Shown: positions 45,950-54,632 of the stretch, piece after piece
Layout of the letters: the number at the start of each line of letters is the position of its first letter
How positions within the stretch are numbered: the stretch's first letter is position 1
Source: Rhizobium sp. Leaf306
GTDB lineage: Bacteria > Pseudomonadota > Alphaproteobacteria > Rhizobiales > Rhizobiaceae
Assembly (NCBI RefSeq): GCF_001423425.1
Contig: NZ_LMNX01000001.1
Span: forward strand, 1,355,001-1,419,000
Direction: 5' to 3'
Length of the DNA: 64,000 nt
Notes under the pieces: generated by a model
Told to the model about the DNA's origin: nothing
The model's input: the letters and a program-made list of their open reading frames with translations, nothing else
Database searches by the model: none
Position numbers and translations under genes: made by a program

Positions 45950-47200
45950 ATGACCATGAAATTTGCTCCGGGCGCTTTCGCGCTCGCGCGTCCGCGCGCC
46001 GTACTGACAATGCCTCGCGCCGACGCAACCGATCCCAAGGCCATGCTGGCCCAGATCAACGCCGCCTTCGAGGAGTTCAAGAAGGCGAACGAAGAGAACA
46101 TGAAGGGCAAGGCGGATGTCGTCGTTGCTGAGAAGGTCGAGCGCATCAACGCCTCCATCACCGAGATGGAGAAGAACATGCAGAAGGCCGTCGACGATCT
46201 GAATGCCAAGGTCGCTGCAGCTGGCTCCGGCAACATCATCGGCGATATCCCGGGCGATCCGGAATACACTAAGGCGTTCAAGGCGCATATGCGCAAGGGT
46301 GACGTCTCGGCGGCCATGACTAAGGGCACTGCCGAAGACGGCGGCTATCTGGCTCCGATCGAATGGGATCGCACGATCACCGGCCGCCTGAAGCGGATCT
46401 CGGCAATTCGTGCCAATGCTCGTGTGCAGTCGATCACCGGTGCTGGCTTCAAGAAGCTGTTCACCGATCGTGCGGTCGGCTCTGGCTGGGTGGGTGAAAC
46501 CGCCTCGCGGCCGGCAACCACGACGCCGCAGTTCGGTCAGCTCGACTTCATCCCTGGCGAGATCTACGCGAATCCGGCGATCTCTCAGCAGATGCTCGAC
46601 GATGCTGCCATCGATCTGGAAGTCTGGCTTTCCGACGAGGTTGACACCGAGTTCTCCCGTCAGGAAGGCATTGCCTTCGTCGGCGGTGACGGGGTCAATA
46701 AGCCGAATGGCATCCTGACTTACGTGACTGGCGCCGCCAATGCCGCCAAGCACCCATGGGGCGCCATCCAGGTGCAGAACTCCGGCGCTGCCGCCGGCGT
46801 GACGCTCGATGCCATGATCGACCTGATTGCAAGCCTGCCGGAGGAACTTTCGCAGAACGCGAAGTTCTTCATGAACCGGCTGTCGGTTGCCGCTTATCGC
46901 AAGATCAAGGATGCCAACGGCAACTACATCTGGCAGCCGAGCCCTGCTGTCGGTCAGCCGTCGACGCTGTTCGAAGCGCCAATCGTGCAGGTGCCGGACA
47001 TGCCAGTCGTAGCGGCCGGCAACATCGCCGCTCTCTACGGCGACATGGAAGCGACTTACCTGGTCGTCGACCGTGTCGGCATCCGTGTCCTTCGCGACCC
47101 CTACACCAACAAGCCGTTCGTGCACTTCTACACGACGAAACGCGTTGGCGGCGGCGTCTACAACCCCGAGCCAATGCGCGCCCTCAAGATCGGCGTCTGA
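45950..47200 (+). CDS. Major capsid protein (HK97 fold)
   Basis: 416 residues. An N-terminal scaffold-like delta region with coiled coil (INAAFEEFKKANEENMKGK) runs to about residue 95 and should be removed by the protease. Then come GTAEDGGYLAPIEWDR, the E-loop region, GEIYANPAISQQMLDDAAID and the shell domain ending near GGGVYNPEPMRALKIGV, a standard HK97-family end. Confidence 0.96.
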   Translation: MTMKFAPGAFALARPRAVLTMPRADATDPKAMLAQINAAFEEFKKANEENMKGKADVVVAEKVERINASITEMEKNMQKAVDDLNAKVAAAGSGNIIGDIPGDPEYTKAFKAHMRKGDVSAAMTKGTAEDGGYLAPIEWDRTITGRLKRISAIRANARVQSITGAGFKKLFTDRAVGSGWVGETASRPATTTPQFGQLDFIPGEIYANPAISQQMLDDAAIDLEVWLSDEVDTEFSRQEGIAFVGGDGVNKPNGILTYVTGAANAAKHPWGAIQVQNSGAAAGVTLDAMIDLIASLPEELSQNAKFFMNRLSVAAYRKIKDANGNYIWQPSPAVGQPSTLFEAPIVQVPDMPVVAAGNIAALYGDMEATYLVVDRVGIRVLRDPYTNKPFVHFYTTKRVGGGVYNPEPMRALKIGV

Positions 47201-47208
47201 TCCAGGCG

Positions 47209-47230
47209 GCGGGCGTCACATAACGCCCGC
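47209..47230 (+). terminator. Stem-loop directly after the capsid gene
   Basis: GCGGGCGT CACATA ACGCCCGC, an 8-bp perfect stem 9 bp past the capsid stop, without a T run. It is more likely to protect the 3' end of the abundant capsid message or terminate partially than to stop transcription fully. Confidence 0.4.
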
Positions 47231-47269
47231 TACCACTTTGCTTCAGCCCAGATATCAAAGGAGGCCACC

Positions 47270-47662
47270 ATGGCCACGACGAAAGAAACCACCGCGCCAG
47301 CCGCAGCCAAGCAGGCGCCCGAAGCAAACCATCACAATGAGACGGTTTCTGTCACGAACAGCGGCAATAACGCGCCTGTAGCCACGCCGGTGGAGAGCGT
47401 GACGTCCACTGAGACTGTGGCGACGGAACAGGCAGCAAACATCGCACCGGCGACCGAGGTCGATCCTTCCGGTGCACCCGTCCAGATCGTTCCGGACGTC
47501 GATCTCTCGCATCCGGCCATCGACGCCGATCCGCGCAAGGGCACGACGGTTGCTCAGAACCGTATCGACTTCAACGATCCTACCCTCACCCCCGGCGAGG
47601 CTGTTGCGAACATGCTTCGCGCTCAGGGTGTCGAAGTCATCACCGACCCCTCCAGCAAGTAA
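47270..47662 (+). CDS. Hypothetical structural protein, low-complexity N-terminus
   Basis: 130 residues, start after AAGGAGG. The first 80 residues are Ala/Thr/Pro/Glu-rich and probably disordered (KETTAPAAAKQAPEANHHNE); the end (DFNDPTLTPGEAVANMLRAQ) is ordered. Position after the capsid suggests a head accessory or decoration protein; not recognised. Confidence 0.65.
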   Translation: MATTKETTAPAAAKQAPEANHHNETVSVTNSGNNAPVATPVESVTSTETVATEQAANIAPATEVDPSGAPVQIVPDVDLSHPAIDADPRKGTTVAQNRIDFNDPTLTPGEAVANMLRAQGVEVITDPSSK

Positions 47663-47672
47663 GGTCGCTTCC

Positions 47673-47969
47673 ATGGCAAACGTCGTCGTCCTGACTACCG
47701 GCCCGCTCTACACTCTGGACGAGGTGAAGGCGCATCTTCGCGTCGATGGCAGCGACGACGACGTTACCATTGAAGCATACATGGATGCCGCTCAGGAATC
47801 CGTGCTGCAGTACTGCAACCTGGCTCTCGTTCCCCCTGGTAAGGAAAACACGTTCAAAGTCGCAGCGCTGATGTACGTCGCGGCGATGTATGAGAACCGA
47901 ACGGGTCTCGATGGGCTTCCGCAGTCGGCGCAGTTGCTCGTGAACCCTTACCGTTGGCTTCGGGTGTAG
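47673..47969 (+). CDS. Head-tail connector protein (gp6-like)
   Basis: 98 residues with LYTLDEVKAHLRVDGSDDD and DDVTIEAYMDAAQESVLQYC, the signature of HK97 gp6-like connectors that extend the portal channel. The start at 47673 gives the family N-terminus; the longer frame upstream is noise. Confidence 0.9.
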   Translation: MANVVVLTTGPLYTLDEVKAHLRVDGSDDDVTIEAYMDAAQESVLQYCNLALVPPGKENTFKVAALMYVAAMYENRTGLDGLPQSAQLLVNPYRWLRV

Positions 47970-47971
47970 CG

Positions 47972-48313
47972 ATGGAAGCTGGCAAGCTGGACCGGCGTGT
48001 TGCATTCGACGCGCCGAAGAAGGTTAAAGATGGTCATGGCGGCATCAAGAACGGCTTTGCCGACGAGGCCGACGCGACAAAGGTTTGGGCGAACTTCCGT
48101 TACCTTCTTGGCGGCGAGACTGTCCAGGCTGCCCGTCTAGCCGGTCGTCAGCCTATCGTTGTGACGGTGCGCAGCAGCTCGCAGAGCAAGGCTGTCGACA
48201 CTTCCTGGCGCATGCGCGACAGCGATGGCGAGATCTACAATATCCGCTCCGGACCGGTTCCCTCAGATGACCGGCTTTATCTGGAATTCACTGTCGAAGG
48301 CGGCGTGGCATGA
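47972..48313 (+). CDS. Head closure / head-tail adaptor protein
   Basis: 113 residues: MEAGKLDRRVAFDAP, then VWANFRYLLGGETVQAARLA and WRMRDSDGEIYNIRS, the pattern of SPP1 gp16 / HK97 gp7-like head closure proteins. Stop overlaps the next start (ATGA). Confidence 0.88.
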   Translation: MEAGKLDRRVAFDAPKKVKDGHGGIKNGFADEADATKVWANFRYLLGGETVQAARLAGRQPIVVTVRSSSQSKAVDTSWRMRDSDGEIYNIRSGPVPSDDRLYLEFTVEGGVA

Positions 48314-48720
48314 GTGTTTCAGTCGCCTTTCAGGACATCGTGCTTTCGCTGTTGTCAAACGACGGGGCAGTGTCTGCAATTGTCGGCGACAGGATCATTG
48401 ACGGTCCCGATGCAAAGACGCCTTTCCCTTACGTGAGCTTCGGGGCGACGGACACGGAACGTCTTGATGCTGAATGCATCCCCGGTCGCGACGAGACGAT
48501 GCAAATCGACTGTTGGTCACGCGATGACGGACGGCTCAACCCTTGCAAGGCACTCGTCAACGCGGTTGAGGCTGCGCTTCACGAGAAAGACGGAACCCTC
48601 AGCGTCGGCGCTCTGATCTCGCTGAATGTCGTTTTGTCGCGATGCTTCATCGATCCTGATGGCATCACGGCTCATGGTGTCGTGCAAATCACGGCCGAAA
48701 TTGAAGACCCTCGCAACTAA
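48310..48720 (+). CDS. DUF3168 tail terminator / completion protein
   Basis: 136 residues with ALSLLSNDGAVSAIVGDRI-like opening (VLSLLSNDGAVSAIVGDRI), FPYVSFGATDTERLDAEC and IDCWSRDDGRLNPCKALVNA, typical of DUF3168, which caps the tail tube where it meets the head. Confidence 0.9.
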   Translation: MSVSVAFQDIVLSLLSNDGAVSAIVGDRIIDGPDAKTPFPYVSFGATDTERLDAECIPGRDETMQIDCWSRDDGRLNPCKALVNAVEAALHEKDGTLSVGALISLNVVLSRCFIDPDGITAHGVVQITAEIEDPRN

Positions 48721-48729
48721 GGACTGGCA

Positions 48730-48939
48730 ATGGCTCGCGTTCGTTTTCTCAAAGACTTTGACTATCGGCCGACTGGCAACAGTCTCACCGCATACCTCGC
48801 GGGCATGGAAGAAACCGTAAAGCGGGAATGTGCCGATCAGGCTATCGCTGAAGGCAAGGCGGTTGAGCTGCCGGCCGCAACAAGGGGTAAGCCAAATGGC
48901 GAAAATCCTGAACCTGGCTCGACTGGACAGGAAGCTTAA
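48730..48939 (+). CDS. Hypothetical small tail-module protein
   Basis: 69 residues, MARVRFLKDFDYRPTGNSLT opening and acidic, Pro-rich end. This compact form precedes gp10-like genes in many phages. Overlaps the next gene by 44 bp. Confidence 0.7.
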   Translation: MARVRFLKDFDYRPTGNSLTAYLAGMEETVKRECADQAIAEGKAVELPAATRGKPNGENPEPGSTGQEA

Positions 48940-49357
48940 GCGGCTCCCGACTGTAGCTCGGGAGCGCATCAGGCTAGGCATGGAAGAGGCGGCTGACGAA
49001 ATCGTCGCCATGATGAAAAGCCTAGTTCCGAAAGACAGCGGCACGCTGCGCGACAGCATCGGCTGGACGTGGGGAAAGGCACCTAAAGGCTCCATGGTCA
49101 TGGCGACGGCCAAGGGATCATTGGGAGCTGATCTCACGCTGACGATCTACGCCGGCAACAGCGATGCCTATTACGCCCGGTGGGTCGAATTCGGTACTGC
49201 AGGACATACCAACGCTGGGAAGTTCGCCGGTTCAGACAACCCTGGCACAAGGGCGCAACCGTTCTTCTACGTGAGCTGGCGCGCAAATAAACGAGCGGCA
49301 AAGCGCATCGTCAGGAAAGCCAGTCGAGACGCAGCCAAAAAAGTGGCTGCCGGCTGA
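48896..49357 (+). CDS. HK97 gp10-like tail component
   Basis: 153 residues. VPKDSGTLRDSIGW, YYARWVEFGTAGH and QPFFYVSWRANKRAAKRIVR are the conserved blocks of the gp10 family, a minor protein at the head-tail joint. The Met at 48896 is chosen over the longer frame because it gives the family N-terminus. Confidence 0.9.
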   Translation: MAKILNLARLDRKLKRLPTVARERIRLGMEEAADEIVAMMKSLVPKDSGTLRDSIGWTWGKAPKGSMVMATAKGSLGADLTLTIYAGNSDAYYARWVEFGTAGHTNAGKFAGSDNPGTRAQPFFYVSWRANKRAAKRIVRKASRDAAKKVAAG

Positions 49358-49430
49358 AACTATCAATTTTTCAATTCTGATCGCCTGCCGTTCGGTGGGT
49401 TCATTGGCATGCCATCAAAGGAGATCCACA

Positions 49431-49868
49431 ATGGCAGAAGCAACGGGTATTAAGGGCGGACGCATCAAGATCATGCTCGGCAACTCTGCCGTTCCAATTG
49501 TCTACGGCGTTCCATGCGGACTGACGCAGCGTTCGCTTACCTTCAACAAAGGTCTGGAAGAGTTTCAGCTTCCCGACTGTGACGACCCCGATCAGGTGTC
49601 CTGGATGGGCCGTGACGCGATCTCAATCTCGATGTCGATCGGCGGCGAAACTGTTATCGCCGAAGAAAGCGTTGAAACGTGGCTGGATGCTGTGGAGGAC
49701 GAGGACTCCACGCCGATCAAGGTCATTGCCGAGTTCCCGGCCAAAACGATCACGTGGACCGGTAAGGCGCACGTCGAAACGTTCGAAATCACGGGCATCA
49801 ACAACCGCCGCGCGACTGGCACCGTCTCCCTCCAGAGCGACGGCAAGATGACGCGAGTTGTCGTCTAA
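49431..49868 (+). CDS. Major tail tube protein
   Basis: 145 residues after AAGGAG. It has the GTA/siphovirus tube-protein pattern: TLTFNKGLEEFQLPDCDDPD-like segment, WMGRDAISISMSIGG and a beta-rich end (AHVETFEITGINNRRATGTV). Builds the flexible tail tube. Confidence 0.85.
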   Translation: MAEATGIKGGRIKIMLGNSAVPIVYGVPCGLTQRSLTFNKGLEEFQLPDCDDPDQVSWMGRDAISISMSIGGETVIAEESVETWLDAVEDEDSTPIKVIAEFPAKTITWTGKAHVETFEITGINNRRATGTVSLQSDGKMTRVVV

Positions 49869-50248
49869 TGCGGGACGCGCAGATAACACTGCCGTGGGCG
49901 GATGGTGACTACACCTTCCGCCTCGGCTGGGGCGAGTTGGAGCTGCTGCAGGAGGCGTGCGGTGCTGGCCCTTACGTGGTCCTGAACCGATTAATCGCCG
50001 ACGAATGGATGATGGGCGACGTTCTGCATACCATCCGTCTCGGACTGATTGGTGGCGGAATGGCTCCAACAGACGCCCTTAAAAAGGTTCGTGACTATGT
50101 CGAAAAGCGCCCACCCGTAGAGAATGTTCTCTATGCGCAGGGCATTCTGTCGGCTGGCCTAACCGGAGCTCCAGAGGAAGGCGCGCTGGGGGAGGACGTG
50201 GCCGGAAATCAGGACAGCAGCTCGACGACCTCCCAAACGGAAAGCTGA
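49868..50248 (+). CDS. Tail assembly chaperone, upstream frame (GTA-type)
   Basis: 126 residues. ITLPWADGDYTFRLGWGELE and LLQEACGAGPYVVLNRL match the gene-transfer-agent family of tail chaperones that coat the tape measure before tail assembly. Start overlaps the tube-protein stop by 1 bp. The -1 frame stays open across its 3' end and continues into the next frame, so a longer fusion by frameshift is likely, as for lambda gpG/gpGT. Confidence 0.87.
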   Translation: MRDAQITLPWADGDYTFRLGWGELELLQEACGAGPYVVLNRLIADEWMMGDVLHTIRLGLIGGGMAPTDALKKVRDYVEKRPPVENVLYAQGILSAGLTGAPEEGALGEDVAGNQDSSSTTSQTES

Positions 50249-50280
50249 GATTTGCGGCCATCTACGGCAATGGCGCCGTG

Positions 50281-50430
50281 ATGGGTTTTAGCCCGCAACA
50301 AGTGCGGGCTATGAGCATGTGGCAGTATTTTGCGGCGCTAGATGGATATCAGAAGGCGAACGGCGCCGAAGACGCCATGACCAAGGCCGAAGAAGACGAT
50401 CTTTGGGATTGGATTAATTCTAGCGACTAA
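50281..50430 (+). CDS. Tail assembly chaperone, downstream frame (T-like)
   Basis: 49 residues from the ATG: MGFSPQQVRAMSMWQYFAAL then DGYQKANGA and an acidic end. The SPxxVxAMSxWxxxAAxxG pattern is the downstream half of siphovirus chaperones. It is in the -1 frame of the preceding gene and lacks a ribosome site; the frame is open upstream through LDDLPNGKLRFAAIYGNGAV. Probably made only as a frameshift fusion. Confidence 0.75.
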   Translation: MGFSPQQVRAMSMWQYFAALDGYQKANGAEDAMTKAEEDDLWDWINSSD

Positions 50431-50743
50431 GCCTTGCGACCGATGAGCCGGCAGCCATCCGGTAACGATCACCATTGGAGCAATCGAGGACATACCCCCC
50501 TGATGCAACAGGCGTGACCATCTCGATGGTGCCGCAGCTATTTAGGATCGACTTCATTGCTTCGCGCGCAACAGCGTATTCCGCTGAGTCGGACCTGATC
50601 GACGTGCTTACTGCAAGGCTGGAGCTACCTCGGCTCGAAAACAGGGGCGAAAAGAGCCAATAGCCTCCCCCGCCAACGACAAGAAGAACTATCAACCAAG
50701 ATAGGACGATTTCTCGTTCTTCTCTTCTTTTTGCATCTGTCAC
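50420..50743 (-). CDS. Reverse-strand membrane protein (moron) between tail chaperone and tape measure
   Basis: 107 residues from a GTG with AGGTG upstream. A basic start (TDAKRREEREI) is followed by one strong membrane helix (VLSWLIVLLVVGGGGYWLF) and a soluble domain with two Cys (LNSCGTIEMV; YVLDCSNGDRYRM), placed outside by the positive-inside rule. It fills a 322-bp gap in an otherwise gap-free rightward operon, overlaps the chaperone end by 11 bp, and is the only leftward gene in the late region. Function unknown; the position recalls the HK97 superinfection-exclusion gene. Confidence 0.75.
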   Translation of the reverse strand: MTDAKRREEREIVLSWLIVLLVVGGGGYWLFSPLFSSRGSSSLAVSTSIRSDSAEYAVAREAMKSILNSCGTIEMVTPVASGGYVLDCSNGDRYRMAAGSSVARLSR

Positions 50744-50752
50744 AGGACACCT

Positions 50753-53700
50753 ATGGCAACCGATATTGAAAAATTGGTCGTACAACTTTCCGCTGACCTT
50801 AAGGGGTACCAGCGCGAAATGCAAAAGGCCGTAGGTGTCTCCAATCGACAGATGAAGGCTATCGAGACGCGCGCGAGCCAGCTTGACAAGAGGCTTGGTG
50901 CAATTGGCAAGAACGCCGCGGCAGGACTGATCGCGCCTCTGACAGGCGTCGCGGCTGCACTTTCCATTCGTGAAGTTACACGGTATGCCGATGCGTGGAC
51001 ATCTGCGAAGAACAGCCTCGCTGTTGCAGGTGTCACAGGGCAGCGGCAAACTCAAATTCTCGATCAGCTCTACCAGTCTGCGCAGGCGAACGCCGCCCCG
51101 GTGACAGCACTTGCTGACCTTTATGGCAAGGCCGCGCAAGCCTCCGATAACTTGGGCGCGTCTCAAGACGATCTGATCAAGTTCTCTGATGGCGTGGCTA
51201 CAGCTCTTCGCGTAGCAGGAACGAGTGCACCTGCTGCGTCGGGAGCTTTACAGCAGCTTGGCCAGCTTCTTGGTTCTGCCCGCGTGCAGGCGGAAGAGTT
51301 CAATTCCGTCAATGACGGTGCGCGCCCCATCCTTATTGCCGTCGCAAACGGTCTTGATGCAGCTGGCGGATCTGTCAGCAGGCTAAAGGAGCTTGTCAAC
51401 GACGGCGCAGTTTCTGGCCGGCAATTCTTTGAAGCCTTTATCAAAGGTTTGCCAACCATCCAAGGCATGGCGGCGAACGCGACGCAGACGATCGAACAGG
51501 GTTTTACCAAGGTCGACAACGCCTTCACACGTTACATTGGCTCGACCGACGAGAGCTTGGGTGCGACGCAGCGACTAGTCCAAGGTCTCAGTCTTCTTGC
51601 CGATAACTTCGACACGGTCGCGGATACGACGCTCACCGTTGCAAGTGTTATTGCCGGCGTTCTTGTCGGCCGCTCAATTGTCAAGATGATCAGCGGCCTT
51701 AAGGACGGGGCGACAGCCGCTCGCGCTCTGGTCGGGGCGTTGTCTCTCCTGAAATATGTCCGAAACGTACGTGATCTGGGGGCCGCCTTCTCTTTGCTTG
51801 GCCTCGCTGCTGGCCCGATTGGTGCTCTGGTGGGTGTCGCGGCGGTGGGCGCTGTGACCTATTTTGGCGGGAAAGCTGTAGAGACTACCGCTCGGACCGA
51901 GAGGCTCAAGCAGGAAATGGAGGCACTCGGGCTCAACGCGGAAAAGCTAGGTCCGTCCGTTGAGAGCGCCGCTACAGCTCTCGATAAGCTCGCGCCAGAT
52001 CAGCTTCGGGCTCGTCTTGCTGACGTAAACGCCGAACTAGATCGAATGAACGACCGTAGCTGGTCGAACATGTTGGGGTTTGGCGATGCTGATACGCTTG
52101 GTGATATCAAAGCTCAGATCACAGCTATAACCCGAGGTCGGGTGAATGACTTCGATCGCGACGCCGCAAAGCAATTGCGCACGTTGATCTCGCAGGCGGA
52201 AAACGGAGAGCTCACGCTCGAACAAGTCCGGACGCGACTGAACGAGATAGGCAAAGTCGACGTAAGTGCAGGTGTCGCAACGCTCATTGATAAGCTGAGA
52301 GAAGTTTTCCCGTACATGCGTAGCCTCCGGACAATGGCCGGCCAGCTCGGAGACGGCATTGCAAACGGGGCTGCTGGGCGCACTGTATATCCCGCGGCCG
52401 ACTATCAGGACCGCTTGGCCCAGGCAGAGACCACGCGCAGAGAAGGCGTTGGCAAGACGCTGCTCGACGAGGAAAAGCGTCGCGCCGCTCTGACAGATAG
52501 TCAGCGTGACCTTGAAGATGAGATGAAGCGCCTACGTGAGGCGATCGAGAAACAGGGCGGTATCGCAACGGATGCAGCCGTCCGAGCGCAGGCAGAGGCG
52601 AATCTTGCGTCAAAGGCATCGGCTACGGGCGGCGGAAGCCTCGACTTGCATCGGTTCCTCGCTGGCGGGAAAGACGCATCGCACATCAGCGGCCTGTCGT
52701 CGACGTTCGAAGGCAAGCTCGAAAGCCTTTTCGCGGCCCTGCCGAAAGAGCTGGCTGGACAGTTGAAGATCAACTCCGGCTACCGGTCGGTCGAGCGACA
52801 GCAGCAGCTGTGGCAGGACGCGCTAAAGAAATACGGGTCCGTGGCAGAGGCTCGCCGTTGGGTGGCTCCTCCCGGCAACAGCCAGCACAACAAGGGCAAC
52901 GCCGCGGATCTTGGATACAGTTCCGACGCGGCTCGCCAGTGGGCGCACTCCAATGCCAGCAAGTTCGGCTTGTCGTTCCCGCTGTCGAATGAGAACTGGC
53001 ATATCGAAGACGCGGATGCTCGCGCCGGTGTGGTGGCCGATAAGACCAAGCAGCTCGAAGAGCAGGGGCAGGCATATGACGACGTCATCGCGCGAGCCCG
53101 TGAGTTCGTTGCGGAGCAAGGCTTGGAAGGTACTGCTCTCGGAATGACAACTCAGGCGGCAAACCGTCTACGGTACGAACAGGAACTGCTCAACCAGGCT
53201 AAGCAGGCGGGACTCGAGCTTTCCCCAGCGCAGATCGATAGCATCAAGCAGCTTGCTGGTGAGATGGCGATTGCCGAAGAGAAAACGCGTCTCCTCACAC
53301 AGAGCCAAGACGAAATGCGCCGAGCTGCCGAAGAGTGGGCATCGGTCGGCAAGGATGTCACGAAGGGCTTCATCACCGATCTGATGAACGGCGCCACTGC
53401 AGCGGACGCGCTCAAGAACGCACTCTCACGAGTTGCGGACGTGCTGCTCGACCAGGTGCTGGACGCCATTTTCCAAGTCAACGGGGCAGGCAGTGGCGGC
53501 GGTGGGCTTGGTGGCCTCGGCGGCATCATCTCGTCGATCTTCGGTGGCGGGAAAAGCTCCTCGTTCCCGGCCGCTCCGGGCGGGGCGCTCTGGTCCGACG
53601 GTGGTTATACTGGCCCAGGCGGCAAGTATCAGCCTGCGGGTGTCGTGCATAAAGGCGAAGTCGTTTGGAGCAAGCGTGATGTGAGCAAGGCCGGCGGCGT

Positions 53701-53995
53701 GGCGGCGGTCGAAGCAATGCGTCTTGGTCAGAGAGGCTATGACGGTGGCGGACCCGTGGCACTTCGCGCACCGACGATGCCTGTGATCCGCAACGGTGGC
53801 CGAGGCGGGAACTTCAACGTCCGCAGTCAGGTCGATGTCAGTGTTAGCGACCAGGGCGAGCTTCGCGCCTTCGTGAAGAAGACGTCAGTCGAAACTGTCG
53901 ATGCGCGTACACCGCGTCATGTCGACGCCTTCAGCCGAAACGCGTTGCCGCAGCGGATGGCCGAGATCAATTCTAATCCCAGGAAGCGCGGATGA
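50753..53995 (+). CDS. Tail tape measure protein with VanY-type peptidase domain
   Basis: 1080 residues; sets tail length and travels into the cell with DNA. The N-terminal region (LVVQLSADLKGYQREMQKAV, VTRYADAWTSAKNSLAV) is the tape-measure core, with hydrophobic helices around residues 300-380 and long helical stretches after. Residues about 640-755 form an M15/VanY D-Ala-D-Ala carboxypeptidase-like domain: zinc motif SQHNKGNAAD (His712, Asp719) and ENWHIED (His750). It could open peptidoglycan during DNA entry. A Gly-rich C-terminus ends with the VHKGEVVWSKRDV segment. Confidence 0.93.
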   Translation: MATDIEKLVVQLSADLKGYQREMQKAVGVSNRQMKAIETRASQLDKRLGAIGKNAAAGLIAPLTGVAAALSIREVTRYADAWTSAKNSLAVAGVTGQRQTQILDQLYQSAQANAAPVTALADLYGKAAQASDNLGASQDDLIKFSDGVATALRVAGTSAPAASGALQQLGQLLGSARVQAEEFNSVNDGARPILIAVANGLDAAGGSVSRLKELVNDGAVSGRQFFEAFIKGLPTIQGMAANATQTIEQGFTKVDNAFTRYIGSTDESLGATQRLVQGLSLLADNFDTVADTTLTVASVIAGVLVGRSIVKMISGLKDGATAARALVGALSLLKYVRNVRDLGAAFSLLGLAAGPIGALVGVAAVGAVTYFGGKAVETTARTERLKQEMEALGLNAEKLGPSVESAATALDKLAPDQLRARLADVNAELDRMNDRSWSNMLGFGDADTLGDIKAQITAITRGRVNDFDRDAAKQLRTLISQAENGELTLEQVRTRLNEIGKVDVSAGVATLIDKLREVFPYMRSLRTMAGQLGDGIANGAAGRTVYPAADYQDRLAQAETTRREGVGKTLLDEEKRRAALTDSQRDLEDEMKRLREAIEKQGGIATDAAVRAQAEANLASKASATGGGSLDLHRFLAGGKDASHISGLSSTFEGKLESLFAALPKELAGQLKINSGYRSVERQQQLWQDALKKYGSVAEARRWVAPPGNSQHNKGNAADLGYSSDAARQWAHSNASKFGLSFPLSNENWHIEDADARAGVVADKTKQLEEQGQAYDDVIARAREFVAEQGLEGTALGMTTQAANRLRYEQELLNQAKQAGLELSPAQIDSIKQLAGEMAIAEEKTRLLTQSQDEMRRAAEEWASVGKDVTKGFITDLMNGATAADALKNALSRVADVLLDQVLDAIFQVNGAGSGGGGLGGLGGIISSIFGGGKSSSFPAAPGGALWSDGGYTGPGGKYQPAGVVHKGEVVWSKRDVSKAGGVAAVEAMRLGQRGYDGGGPVALRAPTMPVIRNGGRGGNFNVRSQVDVSVSDQGELRAFVKKTSVETVDARTPRHVDAFSRNALPQRMAEINSNPRKRG

Positions 53996-54630
53996 CACAG
54001 TCTCTCGACTACCTGTCGTTCTACCGGTGGGCGCCCTTCAAGTGGGAAATCAAGCGGAATGATCAGCTGAGCGGTTTGGGCTCGGGAAGAACGATCGGCG
54101 CCGAGCTGGCGCCGCCGCTCTGGATGGCACAGGTCAGCGCATTGCAGATGCGCAACACGATCGCGGAGGAGGTCGACGCGAAGATCAGAGCGCTACGCGG
54201 TCCGCAAGATCTGTTCATGATGACCAGCTCGCTGTTTCGCGGACCGCGTCTTGATCCTGCCGGCATCGCGCTCGGAAGCGCTGCTGTGTCGGTCGCGAGC
54301 ATTGTTGCCGGTGGAACGGGCCTCGCGCTTAAGGGGCTGCCGGCCGGCTACGTTCTGTCGATCGGCGACAAGGTACAGATCCAGTATAGCGGGGATCCTG
54401 AGCGATACGCGTTCTTCGAGTTCTCGCAGGCGGGTCTGGCGAACGGTGCAGGTGTGACACCGCAGATCCGCGTATTCCCCGCGTTGCCGGCAGGCGTAGC
54501 CGTCGACATGGCCGTCACCCTCATCAAGCCCGCTTGCCGCGTCTTCGTCGTTCCTGAGAGCTATAAGGTTGGGCAGGTGACAGGCGGCATCACATACGGC
54601 TGCAGCTTCCAGATCATGCAGAAGAAATAG
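53992..54630 (+). CDS. Distal tail / minor tail protein
   Basis: 212 residues overlapping the tape-measure stop by 4 bp. Aromatic start (LDYLSFYRWAPFKWEIKRND) then GDKVQIQYSGDPERYAFFEF. Position just after the tape measure suggests the distal tail ring (GTA gp12-like place); no family recognised with certainty. Confidence 0.65.
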   Translation: MTQSLDYLSFYRWAPFKWEIKRNDQLSGLGSGRTIGAELAPPLWMAQVSALQMRNTIAEEVDAKIRALRGPQDLFMMTSSLFRGPRLDPAGIALGSAAVSVASIVAGGTGLALKGLPAGYVLSIGDKVQIQYSGDPERYAFFEFSQAGLANGAGVTPQIRVFPALPAGVAVDMAVTLIKPACRVFVVPESYKVGQVTGGITYGCSFQIMQKK

Positions 54631-54632
54631 CC

